A DNA stretch of 64,000 bases from Streptomyces sp. SKN60. Its GTDB lineage: Bacteria > Actinomycetota > Actinomycetes > Streptomycetales > Streptomycetaceae. Under the pieces are notes generated by a model. That model did not search any database, was not told the origin of the DNA, and saw only the letters and a program-made list of their open reading frames with translations. Where the stretch lies: contig NZ_JAHTMW010000015.1 in NCBI RefSeq assembly GCF_026236535.1, positions 62,001-126,000 on the forward strand, in the 5' to 3' direction. Positions 15,850-23,517 of this stretch are shown here, piece by piece. The position numbers and the translations under genes were made by a program. The first letter of the stretch is position 1; each line of letters begins with the position of its first letter.

Positions 15850-16761
15850 TCAGCCGAGGTCGAGGCCCTGGAGCTTGTCCGGATTGCGCAGGATGTACAG
15901 GCAGGCGATCCGGCCGTCCCTGACCTCGATCTGGAAGATCGCGTCGGTCTTCCCGCCGACGAGGGCGACGAGCGCGGACCGGCCGTTGATCTCCTCGAAG
16001 CGGAACTCGTAGGAGTCCCGCGCGCCCCGGGCGACGGCGAGCAGGAAGCGCCCGACCTTGTCGGCGCTCTCGATGATCCGCAGCGGGCCCTTGGCCTTGC
16101 CGCCGCTGTCGCCGACCAGGCGCACGTCGGGTGCGAGCAGGGCGAGCAGTCCCGCCAGGTCGCCGTCGGCGGCCGCGGCGAGGAACCGCTCGGTGAGGTC
16201 GCGGCGTTGGGCCGGGTCGACGTCGTAGCGCGGGCGGCCCTCGTCGACGTGTCTGCGGGCCCGGCCGGCGAGCTGGCGCACGGCGGCCTCGCTGCGGTCG
16301 AGGGTGGTGGCGATCTCGGCGAAGGGGAGGCCGAAGGCCTCGCGCAGCACGAACACCGCGCGCTCCAGCGGGGAGAGCGACTCCAGGACGACGAGCAGGG
16401 CGAGGGAGACGGAGTCGGCGAGCAGGGCGCGTTCGGCGGTGTCGGGCACGGCGGGCCCGAAGTCGGTGACGATCGGCTCGGGCAGCCAGGGGCCGACGTA
16501 GGACTCGCGGCGGGACTGGACGTGGCGGAGCCGGTCGATGGCGAGCCGGGTGGTGATCCGGACGAGGAAGGCGCGGGGCTCGCGGACCCCGGCGCGGTCG
16601 TCGGCGGTCCAGCGCAGCCAGGCCTCCTGCACCACGTCCTCGGCGTCGGCGGCGCGGCCGAGCATGCGATAGGCGACACCGGTGAGCAGCGCGCGGTGCT
16701 CCTCGAAGACGTCGGTGGGGTCGGTGAGCATCTCGGTCGGCACGTCCCCATCCCAGCCCAC
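15850..16761 (-). CDS. sigJ: ECF41-type RNA polymerase sigma factor (SigJ-like)
   Basis: 303 aa. Region 2: VFEEHRALLTGVAYRMLGRAADAEDVVQEAWLRW. The group-specific linker WLPEPIV comes next. Region 4: LSPLERAVFVLREAFGLPFAEIATTLDRSEAAVRQLAGRAR. A SnoaL-like C-terminal domain (about 190-303) ends in ILRNPDKLQGLDLG, close to the NPDKL motif that in ECF41 proteins controls activity without an anti-sigma factor. I use the upstream GTG 16761; GTG 16743 (GGGGAC just before it) and ATG 16731 are also possible. ECF41 genes usually neighbour a carboxymuconolactone decarboxylase, oxidoreductase or epimerase target; here the divergent neighbour is an alpha/beta hydrolase. Confidence 0.88.
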   Translation of the reverse strand: MGWDGDVPTEMLTDPTDVFEEHRALLTGVAYRMLGRAADAEDVVQEAWLRWTADDRAGVREPRAFLVRITTRLAIDRLRHVQSRRESYVGPWLPEPIVTDFGPAVPDTAERALLADSVSLALLVVLESLSPLERAVFVLREAFGLPFAEIATTLDRSEAAVRQLAGRARRHVDEGRPRYDVDPAQRRDLTERFLAAAADGDLAGLLALLAPDVRLVGDSGGKAKGPLRIIESADKVGRFLLAVARGARDSYEFRFEEINGRSALVALVGGKTDAIFQIEVRDGRIACLYILRNPDKLQGLDLG

Positions 16762-16849
16762 GGCGTCAGCCGTGTCCAGTTCGGTCCGGACCGGTCCGCC
16801 CGCACCTCTTGAACTCGACTCTACTCACCGGTAATTCTTGCTGACAGGG

Positions 16850-16876
16850 TGTCTCGCAGGTGTCCTGCAGGGCGTG
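16850..16876 (+). promoter_or_regulatory. Possible ECF41-dependent promoter of the hydrolase
   Basis: TGTCTCG, 16 bp, then CGTG: close to the ECF41 promoter pattern TGTCACA-N16-CGTC (from memory). It lies 22 bp before the hydrolase ATG. Short GTGTC and CTGCAG repetitions in the same stretch could mimic this match. Confidence 0.4.
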
Positions 16877-16897
16877 TCGGTACGACAGGGAGCAGCC

Positions 16898-17740
16898 ATG
16901 TCCGCACAGATCTCGTTCCCCGTGGAGTCCGCGGCCGGGCCGCGCACGGTCACCGTGACGTACGAGCGGCGGGGCACGGGCGAACCCCTGCTGCTGCTCC
17001 ACGGGATCGGCCACCTCTGGCAGGCCTGGGAGCCGGTCATCGACGTGCTCGCCACCGAGCGGGACGTGATCGCCGTCGACCTCCCGGGCTTCGGCGCCTC
17101 CCCGGCGCTGCCGGCGCCGCTCGCGTACGACCTGACCACGGTGGTGCCGGTGCTCGACGCCTTCTGCGCCGCGCTCGGGGTGGAACGGCCGCACGTGGCG
17201 GGCAATTCGCTCGGCGGACTCCTCGCCCTGGAGCTGGGCCGGGAGAAGCTGGTGCGGTCGGTCACGGCGCTCTCCCCGGCCGGCTTCTGGTCGGAGGCCG
17301 AGCGCCGCTACGCCTTCACCACGCTGCGCGCGATGCGGGGCGCCGCGCGGGCGATGCCGCTGCCGCTGATCGAGCGCCTGTCCCGCAGCGCGGCCGGCCG
17401 CACCGTCCTCACCAGCACCATCTACGCCCGCCCGGCCCGGCTCTCACCCGAGTCGGCGGTCGCCGAGACGCTGTCCCTGCGCGCGGCCACCGGCTTCGAG
17501 CAGACCCTCGCGGCGGGCCGGTCCGTGCTGTTCCGCGAGGACGTCACCGCGCTGCCCGTGACGATCGCCTGGGGCAGCCGCGACCGGCTGCTGCTGCGCC
17601 GCCAGGGCGTCCGCGCCAAGCAGGTCATCCCGGGTGCCCGGCTCGTCCGGCTGCCCGGCTGCGGTCATGTGCCGATGAACGACGACCCCGCCCTGGTGGC
17701 CCGGGTGATCCTGGACGGCAGTGCCGCCGTCGCGGCCTGA
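16898..17740 (+). CDS. Alpha/beta-fold hydrolase
   Basis: 280 aa; ATG 16898 with GGGAG 5 bp upstream. LLLLHGIGHLWQAWEPVI gives the HG oxyanion motif, VAGNSLGGLLALEL the nucleophile elbow (Ser near residue 111), AWGSRDRLL the acid Asp, and GCGHVPMNDDP the His. No signal peptide. It is related to esterases, epoxide hydrolases and haloperoxidase-like enzymes; substrate unknown. Divergent from the ECF41 sigma gene (136 bp apart), of which it may be the target. Its last 297 bp are overlapped on the opposite strand by the EamA reading frame. Confidence 0.85.
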   Translation: MSAQISFPVESAAGPRTVTVTYERRGTGEPLLLLHGIGHLWQAWEPVIDVLATERDVIAVDLPGFGASPALPAPLAYDLTTVVPVLDAFCAALGVERPHVAGNSLGGLLALELGREKLVRSVTALSPAGFWSEAERRYAFTTLRAMRGAARAMPLPLIERLSRSAAGRTVLTSTIYARPARLSPESAVAETLSLRAATGFEQTLAAGRSVLFREDVTALPVTIAWGSRDRLLLRRQGVRAKQVIPGARLVRLPGCGHVPMNDDPALVARVILDGSAAVAA

Positions 17741-18652
17741 CGGCGCGTCGGCGCGGACGGTGCGGCCGCGACGGACGCCCAGCCCGAAGAGTCCGGTGCC
17801 GAGCGCCGCCCCGGCCCCCACCAGGAGGCCGCCGGCGGCCTGCGCCGGGCCGAAGGTGCCCTCCCCGACGAGCACGGCGGTCAGCGCGGCGGCCACCGGG
17901 ATGGCACCGGTATAGAGAGTGGCGCGTTCCATACCGATCCGCTGGGCGCCCATGTAGAAGAGCACGAAACCGACGACGGTCGCGAGCGCCGCCTGCCACA
18001 CCAGCGCCCCGGCCTCCACGCCCGTCGGCATCCGCAGCGCCGCGGTGCCGTCGACGGCGAACCCGACGAACGCCGCCTCGACGGCGCCGACCCCGCACAC
18101 CACCGCCGTCAGGAGCTTGGGCCCGAGCAGCCGCAGCACCGGCACCGCGAGCACCGTGAAGCCCACCTCGCCCGCGAGGGCCGCCGCCGACCAGCCGAGC
18201 CCGGCCAGGTCGGTGCGGCCCCAGCCCTGCACGGTGAAGGCCCCGGCGGCGACGAGCACCGCCCCGTACAGCACCGGCCTGGTCGGCCGCCGGCCCTCGG
18301 TGAGCGGCACCAGGACGGCGACCACGACGGGCGCGCAGCCGACCAGGACGCCGGGGACGGCCGGCTCGGCGGTGCGCTCGGCGGCGAGGACCGCCAGGTT
18401 GAAGCCGACCATGCCGACCGCCGCGAGCAGTGCGATCCGCAGCCACAGGCGCACGGTCAGGGCGCGCAGCGGCCCGAGCGCGGCCCGGCCGCCGAGCAGC
18501 GGGAGCAGGAGCAGGCAGGCGGCGCCGTAGCGCAGTGCCTGACCGCCCGCGTACGGGTAGGAGCCGAGCAGGCTGTTGGCGGTGAAGGAGGCCCCGACGA
18601 GGGCGTAGGCGACGGTGACGAGGAGCACGCCGCGCAGGGGGTTCGCGTTCAT
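17444..18652 (-). CDS. EamA/DMT-family transporter with long C-terminal overhang
   Basis: Inner-membrane exporter with ten predicted helices in two EamA repeats: LLVTVAYALVGASFTANSLL through VLVPLTEGRRP, then LAGEVGFTVLAVPVLRLLG through GGLLVGAGAALGTGLFGLG. Start ATG 18652; ATG 18709 is also in frame but would put coding sequence over the direct-repeat operator. The transporter fold ends near residue 305. The frame then continues for about 97 residues without a stop, antisense to the 3' end of the hydrolase gene, giving 402 aa where 290-310 is usual. The tail is low-complexity and may be a non-functional readthrough. Divergent from the MocR gene, its likely regulator. Confidence 0.8.
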   Translation of the reverse strand: MNANPLRGVLLVTVAYALVGASFTANSLLGSYPYAGGQALRYGAACLLLLPLLGGRAALGPLRALTVRLWLRIALLAAVGMVGFNLAVLAAERTAEPAVPGVLVGCAPVVVAVLVPLTEGRRPTRPVLYGAVLVAAGAFTVQGWGRTDLAGLGWSAAALAGEVGFTVLAVPVLRLLGPKLLTAVVCGVGAVEAAFVGFAVDGTAALRMPTGVEAGALVWQAALATVVGFVLFYMGAQRIGMERATLYTGAIPVAAALTAVLVGEGTFGPAQAAGGLLVGAGAALGTGLFGLGVRRGRTVRADAPSGRDGGTAVQDHPGHQGGVVVHRHMTAAGQPDEPGTRDDLLGADALAAQQQPVAAAPGDRHGQRGDVLAEQHGPARREGLLEAGGRAQGQRLGDRRLG

Positions 18653-18688
18653 GGTGTCGACGCTAGGAACCGGAGCGGCTTGATTTGA

Positions 18689-18721
18689 GGTCCACTTGTC
18701 GTACGTCATCGGGGACCACTT
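18689..18721. promoter_or_regulatory. GGWCCACTT direct repeats in the EamA/MocR divergent region
   Basis: GGTCCACTT (18689-18697) and GGACCACTT (18713-18721) are direct repeats 24 bp apart. Read on the minus strand they are AAGTGGWCC, resembling the AAAGTGGWCTA-type motif I recall for the corynebacterial MocR regulator PdxR. MocR proteins bind direct rather than inverted repeats, so this is the likely operator. TTGATT (18680-18685) could be the MocR-gene -35. Confidence 0.6.
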
Positions 18722-18752
18722 CTCGCGGTGGCCCGGGACACGGCGACGACGC

Positions 18753-18790
18753 ACGAAGGACGTCGGGACGAAGGACGTCGGCACGAAGGG
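18753..18790. repeat. 15-bp tandem repeat before the MocR gene
   Basis: ACGAAGGACGTCGGG (18753-18767), ACGAAGGACGTCGGC (18768-18782) and the partial ACGAAGGG (18783-18790). The last unit supplies the purine-rich ribosome site of the MocR start at 18800. Confidence 0.7.
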
Positions 18791-18799
18791 GGTACGGGG

Positions 18800-20212
18800 A
18801 TGCGCGGCCAACCGGCCTGGGAGCTGCTGCTGCCCGCGGCGGCGGCGCCTGCGCGGCAGCGGGGGCGCTCGCTCCAGGAGGCGTTGCGGGAGGCCGTGCG
18901 CACGGGCCGGCTCGCGGTCGGGACGCGGCTGCCGTCGAGCCGGGCGCTCGCCGCCGACCTCGGGGTGTCCCGGGGCCTGGCGACGGAGGCGTACGAACAG
19001 CTCACCGCCGAGGGCTATCTGCGCAGCGACCGGGGGTCGGGCACCTGGGTGGGCGGGGCGGCGCGGGCCGCCGCGCCCGGCGTGCGGGACCTCGCGCCGC
19101 GCGCCCCGGGCGTACGCGTGGACTTCCGGCCCGGGACGCCGGACCTGTCGCTGTTCCCGCGCGCCGCGTGGGGCGCGGCGCAGCGGGCCGTACTGTCCGA
19201 GCTGGCCCATCGGCGGCTCGGCTACCCGGATCCGCGCGGTCTTCCCGAGCTGCGGACGGCGGTCGCGGCGCTGCTCGCGCGCCGGCGCGGAGTGGTGGCG
19301 GATCCGGAGCGTCTGGTGGTGTGTTCGGGGGTGGCGCAGGCGGCCACGCTGCTCGGCCTTGCGCTCCGCGCGCGTGGGCACGGCGCGGTGGGCGTGGAGG
19401 ATCCGGGCAGCCCGGAGCACGGCCGGCTGTTCGCCGCGACCGGTCTGGACACGGTGTGGCTGCCGGTCGACGAGGAGGGTCTGGTGCCGGGGCCGCTGGC
19501 GGCGTCCGGGGTGCGGGCGGTGGTGGTGACGCCCTCGCACCAGTTCCCGTCCGGGATCTCCTACGCGGCCGCCCGGCGGGCCGAACTGCTCGACTGGGCC
19601 CGGTCCGTGGACGGGTTCGTGTTCGAGGACGACTACGACGGGGACTTCCGCTACGACCGGGCGCCGGTCGGCGCGCTCCAGGGGCTCGATCCGGAGCGGG
19701 TGGTGTATACGGGCTCGGTCAGCAAATCGCTCGCGCCGGGACTGCGTCTGGGCTGGCTGCTGCTGCCGGGTGAGCTGGTCGAGGAGGTCGTGGAGCGCAA
19801 GCGCACGATGGACCTCGGCAATCCGGTGATCGACCAGGCGGTGCTCGCCCGTTACGTGTCGGGCGGCGGCTACGACCGGCAGCTGCGGCGCTGCCAGCGG
19901 GCCTACCGGGAGCGCCGGGACGCCCTGGTGGCCGCCCTGGAGCGGCACTTCCCCGGCACGGTGACCAGCGGCATCGCGGCCGGTCTGCACGTCATCGCGC
20001 GCCTTCCCGCCGCGTACGGGCCGACGCCGGCCCTCCTCGCGGCCGCGGAGGCGGCGGGGGTGGCCCTGCGGCCCCTGGAGGAGTACGGAACGGTGCGCCC
20101 GGCGGACGGGGCGGTGCGGCTGGTGATCGGCTACGCGCATCTGACGCCGGCGGAGATCGGGCGCGGGGTGGCGCTGGTGGCGGCGGCCGGCCCGCGAAGC
20201 GGCGTGGGCTGA
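18800..20212 (+). CDS. MocR-type transcriptional regulator (GntR HTH plus aminotransferase domain)
   Basis: 470 aa from ATG 18800, just after GGGGGTACGGGG; an in-frame upstream ATG would translate the tandem repeat. Winged HTH at about 20-85 (LQEALREAVRTGRLAVGTRLPSSRALAADLGVSRGLATEAYEQL). A fold-type I aminotransferase domain follows from about 110: GSPEHGRLFAATGLDT, TPSHQFPSGISYAAARRAELL, EDDYDGDFRYDRAPV and the PLP lysine in TGSVSKSLAPGLRLGWLLLP. MocR proteins sense PLP or its adducts with amino acids and switch neighbouring genes; the divergent EamA exporter is the obvious target. Resembles PdxR/GabR; the effector is unknown. Confidence 0.88.
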   Translation: MRGQPAWELLLPAAAAPARQRGRSLQEALREAVRTGRLAVGTRLPSSRALAADLGVSRGLATEAYEQLTAEGYLRSDRGSGTWVGGAARAAAPGVRDLAPRAPGVRVDFRPGTPDLSLFPRAAWGAAQRAVLSELAHRRLGYPDPRGLPELRTAVAALLARRRGVVADPERLVVCSGVAQAATLLGLALRARGHGAVGVEDPGSPEHGRLFAATGLDTVWLPVDEEGLVPGPLAASGVRAVVVTPSHQFPSGISYAAARRAELLDWARSVDGFVFEDDYDGDFRYDRAPVGALQGLDPERVVYTGSVSKSLAPGLRLGWLLLPGELVEEVVERKRTMDLGNPVIDQAVLARYVSGGGYDRQLRRCQRAYRERRDALVAALERHFPGTVTSGIAAGLHVIARLPAAYGPTPALLAAAEAAGVALRPLEEYGTVRPADGAVRLVIGYAHLTPAEIGRGVALVAAAGPRSGVG

Positions 20213-20233
20213 ACCTGCCTGCGGGGGCAGGGG

Positions 20234-20263
20234 GTTGTTCACGCGGGGGTTGTTCACGCGGGG
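20234..20263. repeat. Two exact 15-bp direct repeats upstream of the PhoD-like gene
   Basis: GTTGTTCACGCGGGG occurs twice head to tail (20234-20248, 20249-20263). Each holds GTTCACGCGGG, close to the 11-bp PhoP direct-repeat unit of Streptomyces (GKTCAYYYRSG), although the 15-bp period is longer than the usual 11. About 120 bp before the ATG. Confidence 0.5.
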
Positions 20264-20381
20264 TTCGGCTGGGCGCCGTTCCCGGGCGCTAGGCATGGGG
20301 CGCGGCACCGGGGCGCGGGCCTCGGAGCCGTCCGTAAACGAGACGACGGTCCCGCTCCGCCCACCCCCTTGGAGGCGTTCG

Positions 20382-21992
20382 ATGTCCCAGCCCACCCCCG
20401 GCCCGGCGGCCGGCGGCCCGGCGCCCGCCCGCCGTACCGTTCTGCGCGGTTCGCTCGCCGCGTCGGCGGCCGCCCTCACCGTCGGCGGCGGCGCGTTCGC
20501 GAGCCCGGCGTTCGCCCTGTCGGGGCGTCCGTCGGCCGCGTGGGGCGTGCAGACCGGTGATGTCACCGCGCACGCGGGCCTGGTGTGGGTCCGCTCGGAC
20601 CGGCCCGCCCGCATGATCACGGAGACCTCGGCGAGCGAATCGTTCCGCCGGGTGCACCGCCACCACGGCCCGCTGCTCGGCCCGGGCACGGACTTCACCG
20701 GCACCACCGCGCTGCGCGGCCTTCCGGCCGGCGAGCAGATCCACTACCGGGTCACCCTCGCCGACCCGGACGACCCGCGCCGTACCGGCGAACCGGTCAC
20801 CGGCACCTTCCGCACCGCGCCCGAGCGGCGCCGGGACGGGGTGCGGTTCCTGTGGTCCGGCGACATCGCCGGACAGGGCTGGGGCATCAACCCGGACATC
20901 GGCGGCTTCCGCGCGTACGAGGAGATGCGCCGGCTCGACCCGGACTTCTTCCTGTGCAGCGGCGACACGATCTACGCGGACGGGGTGATCCAGCCGTCCG
21001 TGACGCTGCCCGACGGGCGGATCTGGCGGAACGTGACGACGCCGGAGAAGTCCAAGGTCGCCGAGACCCTGGCCGAGTACCGGGGCAACTTCCGCTACAA
21101 CCTGCTCGACCACAACGTGCGGGACTTCAACGCCCAGGTGCCGTCGATCGTGCAGTGGGACGACCACGAGGTCCGCAACAACTGGTACCCGGGACAGCTC
21201 CTCGACGACGTCCGCTACACGGAGAAGGACGCCGAGGTCCTCGCCGCCCGTGCCTCGCGCGCCTTCGCCGAGTACTTCCCCGTCTCCACGCTGCACGCGC
21301 GCGTGGGCGAGACCCGCGCCGAGGGCCGGATGCACCGGGTGGTCAACTACGGCCCCCTGCTCGACGTGTTCGTGCTGGACATGCGCTCGTACCGCAACGC
21401 CAACTCGCCGGGCCGGCAGGCCGACGACACCACCGGCATCCTCGGCGCCGAGCAGCTGGAATGGCTCAAGCGGGAGCTGTCCCGGTCCCGCGCGGTGTGG
21501 AAGGTGCTGGCCGCCGACATGCCGCTGGGCCTGGTCGTCACCGACGGCGCGACCGACTTCGAGGCCGTCGCCCAGGGCGACCCGGGCGCGCCGCTCGGCC
21601 GCGAGCTGCAGATCGCCGAGCTGCTGCGGTTCATCAAGCACCGGCGCATCACCGGCACCCTGTGGCTCACCGCGGACGTGCACTACACCTCGGCCCAGCA
21701 CTACGCCCCGGAGCGCGCGGCCTTCAAGGACTTCGCCCCCTTCTGGGAGTTCGTCTCGGGCCCGCTGGCGGCGGGCGGCTTCCCGGCCAACAAGCTGGAC
21801 GCCACCTTCGGCCCGGACCGCGTCTTCGTCCGCGCCCCGGACCGCGCGAACCTCTCGCCGATGGAGACCCCGCAGTACTTCGGCGAGGTCGCCATCGACG
21901 GCGACAGCGGCGAACTGACGGTCCGCCTGCGGGCGGAGGGCGGTCTTGTGCTGTTCAGCAGAACGCTCCAGCCGGGGCGGGTGGGGCAGTAG
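20382..21992 (+). CDS. phoD: PhoD-like alkaline phosphatase/phosphodiesterase, Tat-exported
   Basis: 536 aa; ATG 20382 with GGAGG 6 bp upstream. Tat signal peptide ARRTVLRGSLAASAAAL followed by AFASPAFALSG, the probable cleavage region. An N-terminal fibronectin-like domain precedes the metallophosphatase domain: FLWSGDIAGQGWG, DPDFFLCSGDTIYADG, VQWDDHEVRNNWYPG, LDMRSYRNAN and TLWLTADVHYTSAQHYAP (metal ligands Asp, Asn/His and His-x-H). PhoD enzymes use Ca2+/Fe3+ and release phosphate from diesters such as teichoic acids outside the cell. The upstream repeats resemble a PHO box, consistent with phosphate control. It is one member of a family with several paralogues in streptomycetes. Confidence 0.88.
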   Translation: MSQPTPGPAAGGPAPARRTVLRGSLAASAAALTVGGGAFASPAFALSGRPSAAWGVQTGDVTAHAGLVWVRSDRPARMITETSASESFRRVHRHHGPLLGPGTDFTGTTALRGLPAGEQIHYRVTLADPDDPRRTGEPVTGTFRTAPERRRDGVRFLWSGDIAGQGWGINPDIGGFRAYEEMRRLDPDFFLCSGDTIYADGVIQPSVTLPDGRIWRNVTTPEKSKVAETLAEYRGNFRYNLLDHNVRDFNAQVPSIVQWDDHEVRNNWYPGQLLDDVRYTEKDAEVLAARASRAFAEYFPVSTLHARVGETRAEGRMHRVVNYGPLLDVFVLDMRSYRNANSPGRQADDTTGILGAEQLEWLKRELSRSRAVWKVLAADMPLGLVVTDGATDFEAVAQGDPGAPLGRELQIAELLRFIKHRRITGTLWLTADVHYTSAQHYAPERAAFKDFAPFWEFVSGPLAAGGFPANKLDATFGPDRVFVRAPDRANLSPMETPQYFGEVAIDGDSGELTVRLRAEGGLVLFSRTLQPGRVGQ

Positions 21993-22110
21993 GTCCCGGA
22001 ATCGGGGCGGCGGAGCGTGCCGGTCCGGGCGTCGGCGGGGTACGAGTCCCGGCGCGGGGCCGCCTCCGCCGTCCGGTCGATTGTCAGTGGCGGGTCCTAC
22101 GGTCTTTCAC

Positions 22111-23517
22111 ATGACGCGATCCGTACAGGCGCTGGCCTACGCACGCCCTTCCGCCCTCGAGCCCACCGGCTCCGGGCGGCTGCTCGGACTGGAGACCTCG
22201 GGGGGCCTCACGCCGCACGGCGCCGAGGCCCGGCCCCGGTTCTTCTCCGGGTTCCTCACCTCGCCGCAGGTCGCCGCGCGCGGGCTGCTCGCCGTGGCCG
22301 ACGTGGCGGCGGCGCGCTACTACCAGCGGATGAGACCGGGGTCGCTCGACCCGGTGGTGACGGGCAACGGGGACCGGCTGCGGTTCGAGTCGTTCTCCGG
22401 CTGCGGCGGGGTGTACGCGCGTCTTGACGTGCTGAGCGCCGGTCTCGACGGGGCGGAGACCGGGCACGGCACGACGAACGTCGATGTGAACAACCCGCTG
22501 CGGGAGGCCCTGTCCCGGCTGACCGGCGGCGACCCGCTGCATCTGCGGGTCGGCCCGGAGGAGTTGGCGGTGACCACCCTGGACGGGCCGGTCGTCGAGA
22601 AGAAGGTGCCGCTGCCGGACCGCTGGCTGCGCGGCTTCGCCGAGGCCCAGGTCTCGTCCGCCGGTTTCGACCTGCGGGCCGAGCTGTCCGGGGCGGAGGC
22701 GGTGCGCTTCCTGCGTTCGCTGCCGCGCTCCCAGGCGCGCGGCCGGGGCCCCATGTGGGTGGTGCAGCAGGGCCGGACGCTGCGTCCGACCACCCGCCCG
22801 GTGCCGGGTGCCGTCTGCCTCGCGGGCCCCGACCGGCTGGTCGCCCTGGAACGGGTGCTGCGGCACGCGACGGCGCTGCGGGTGTACGGGCCGGTGCCGG
22901 ACGGCGCGGCGGCCGCGCCGAGCGCCTGGGAGGTGGAGCTGCCGGGCATGCGGCTCACGCTCACCCTCTCCCCCGACCCGGCGCGCGGCTTCTCCGGCGA
23001 GGGCGGCGTCCTGGAGGCACTGGCCACGGAGGAGGCGGCGCGGGACGCCGAGCTGGTCTCGGTGCTGCTCGCCTGGGAGCCGCGCATCGACCTCGCGGAC
23101 CTGGCCGAGCAGTCGGGCCTGCCCGTGGACCGGGTGCGGGCGGCGCTGACCCGGCTCGGCACGGCCGGCCGGGTGGGTTACGACGTCGCCGAGGCGGCCT
23201 ACTTCCACCGTGAACTCCCCTACGACGCCGACCGCGCCGAGCGCCACAACCCGCGGCTGCTGTCCGCCCGCGCCCTGCTCGCGGAGGGCGCGGTCACGCT
23301 GGACGGCGAGCTCGCGACGGTGGCGTCCGGCGAGCGCCGCTATCAGGTACGGGAGACGGCGCACGGACGCCTGACCTGCACCTGTACCTGGTGGGCGGAC
23401 TACCGGGGCCGGCGCGGGCCGTGCAAGCACGCGCTCGCGGTGCGGATGGCACGACGCGGGGCGATGACGGTCGAGGCGGCGGGGACGGCCGAGGCGGTCG
23501 CGGAGGGTGTGCGATGA
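22111..23517 (+). CDS. SWIM zinc-finger protein
   Basis: 468 aa. The C-terminal SWIM domain (CxCx~12CxH: RLTCTCTWWADYRGRRGPCKHALAV) at about 420-450 binds zinc and is known for DNA or protein contacts. The rest has no family I can name; an HTH-like segment DLADLAEQSGLPVDRVRAALTRLGTAG lies at about 328-355. ATG 22111 is the first sensible start. The stop overlaps the next gene by 4 bp (ATGA), so the SWIM and DUF6493 proteins are made together and may act as a complex. Confidence 0.8.
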   Translation: MTRSVQALAYARPSALEPTGSGRLLGLETSGGLTPHGAEARPRFFSGFLTSPQVAARGLLAVADVAAARYYQRMRPGSLDPVVTGNGDRLRFESFSGCGGVYARLDVLSAGLDGAETGHGTTNVDVNNPLREALSRLTGGDPLHLRVGPEELAVTTLDGPVVEKKVPLPDRWLRGFAEAQVSSAGFDLRAELSGAEAVRFLRSLPRSQARGRGPMWVVQQGRTLRPTTRPVPGAVCLAGPDRLVALERVLRHATALRVYGPVPDGAAAAPSAWEVELPGMRLTLTLSPDPARGFSGEGGVLEALATEEAARDAELVSVLLAWEPRIDLADLAEQSGLPVDRVRAALTRLGTAGRVGYDVAEAAYFHRELPYDADRAERHNPRLLSARALLAEGAVTLDGELATVASGERRYQVRETAHGRLTCTCTWWADYRGRRGPCKHALAVRMARRGAMTVEAAGTAEAVAEGVR

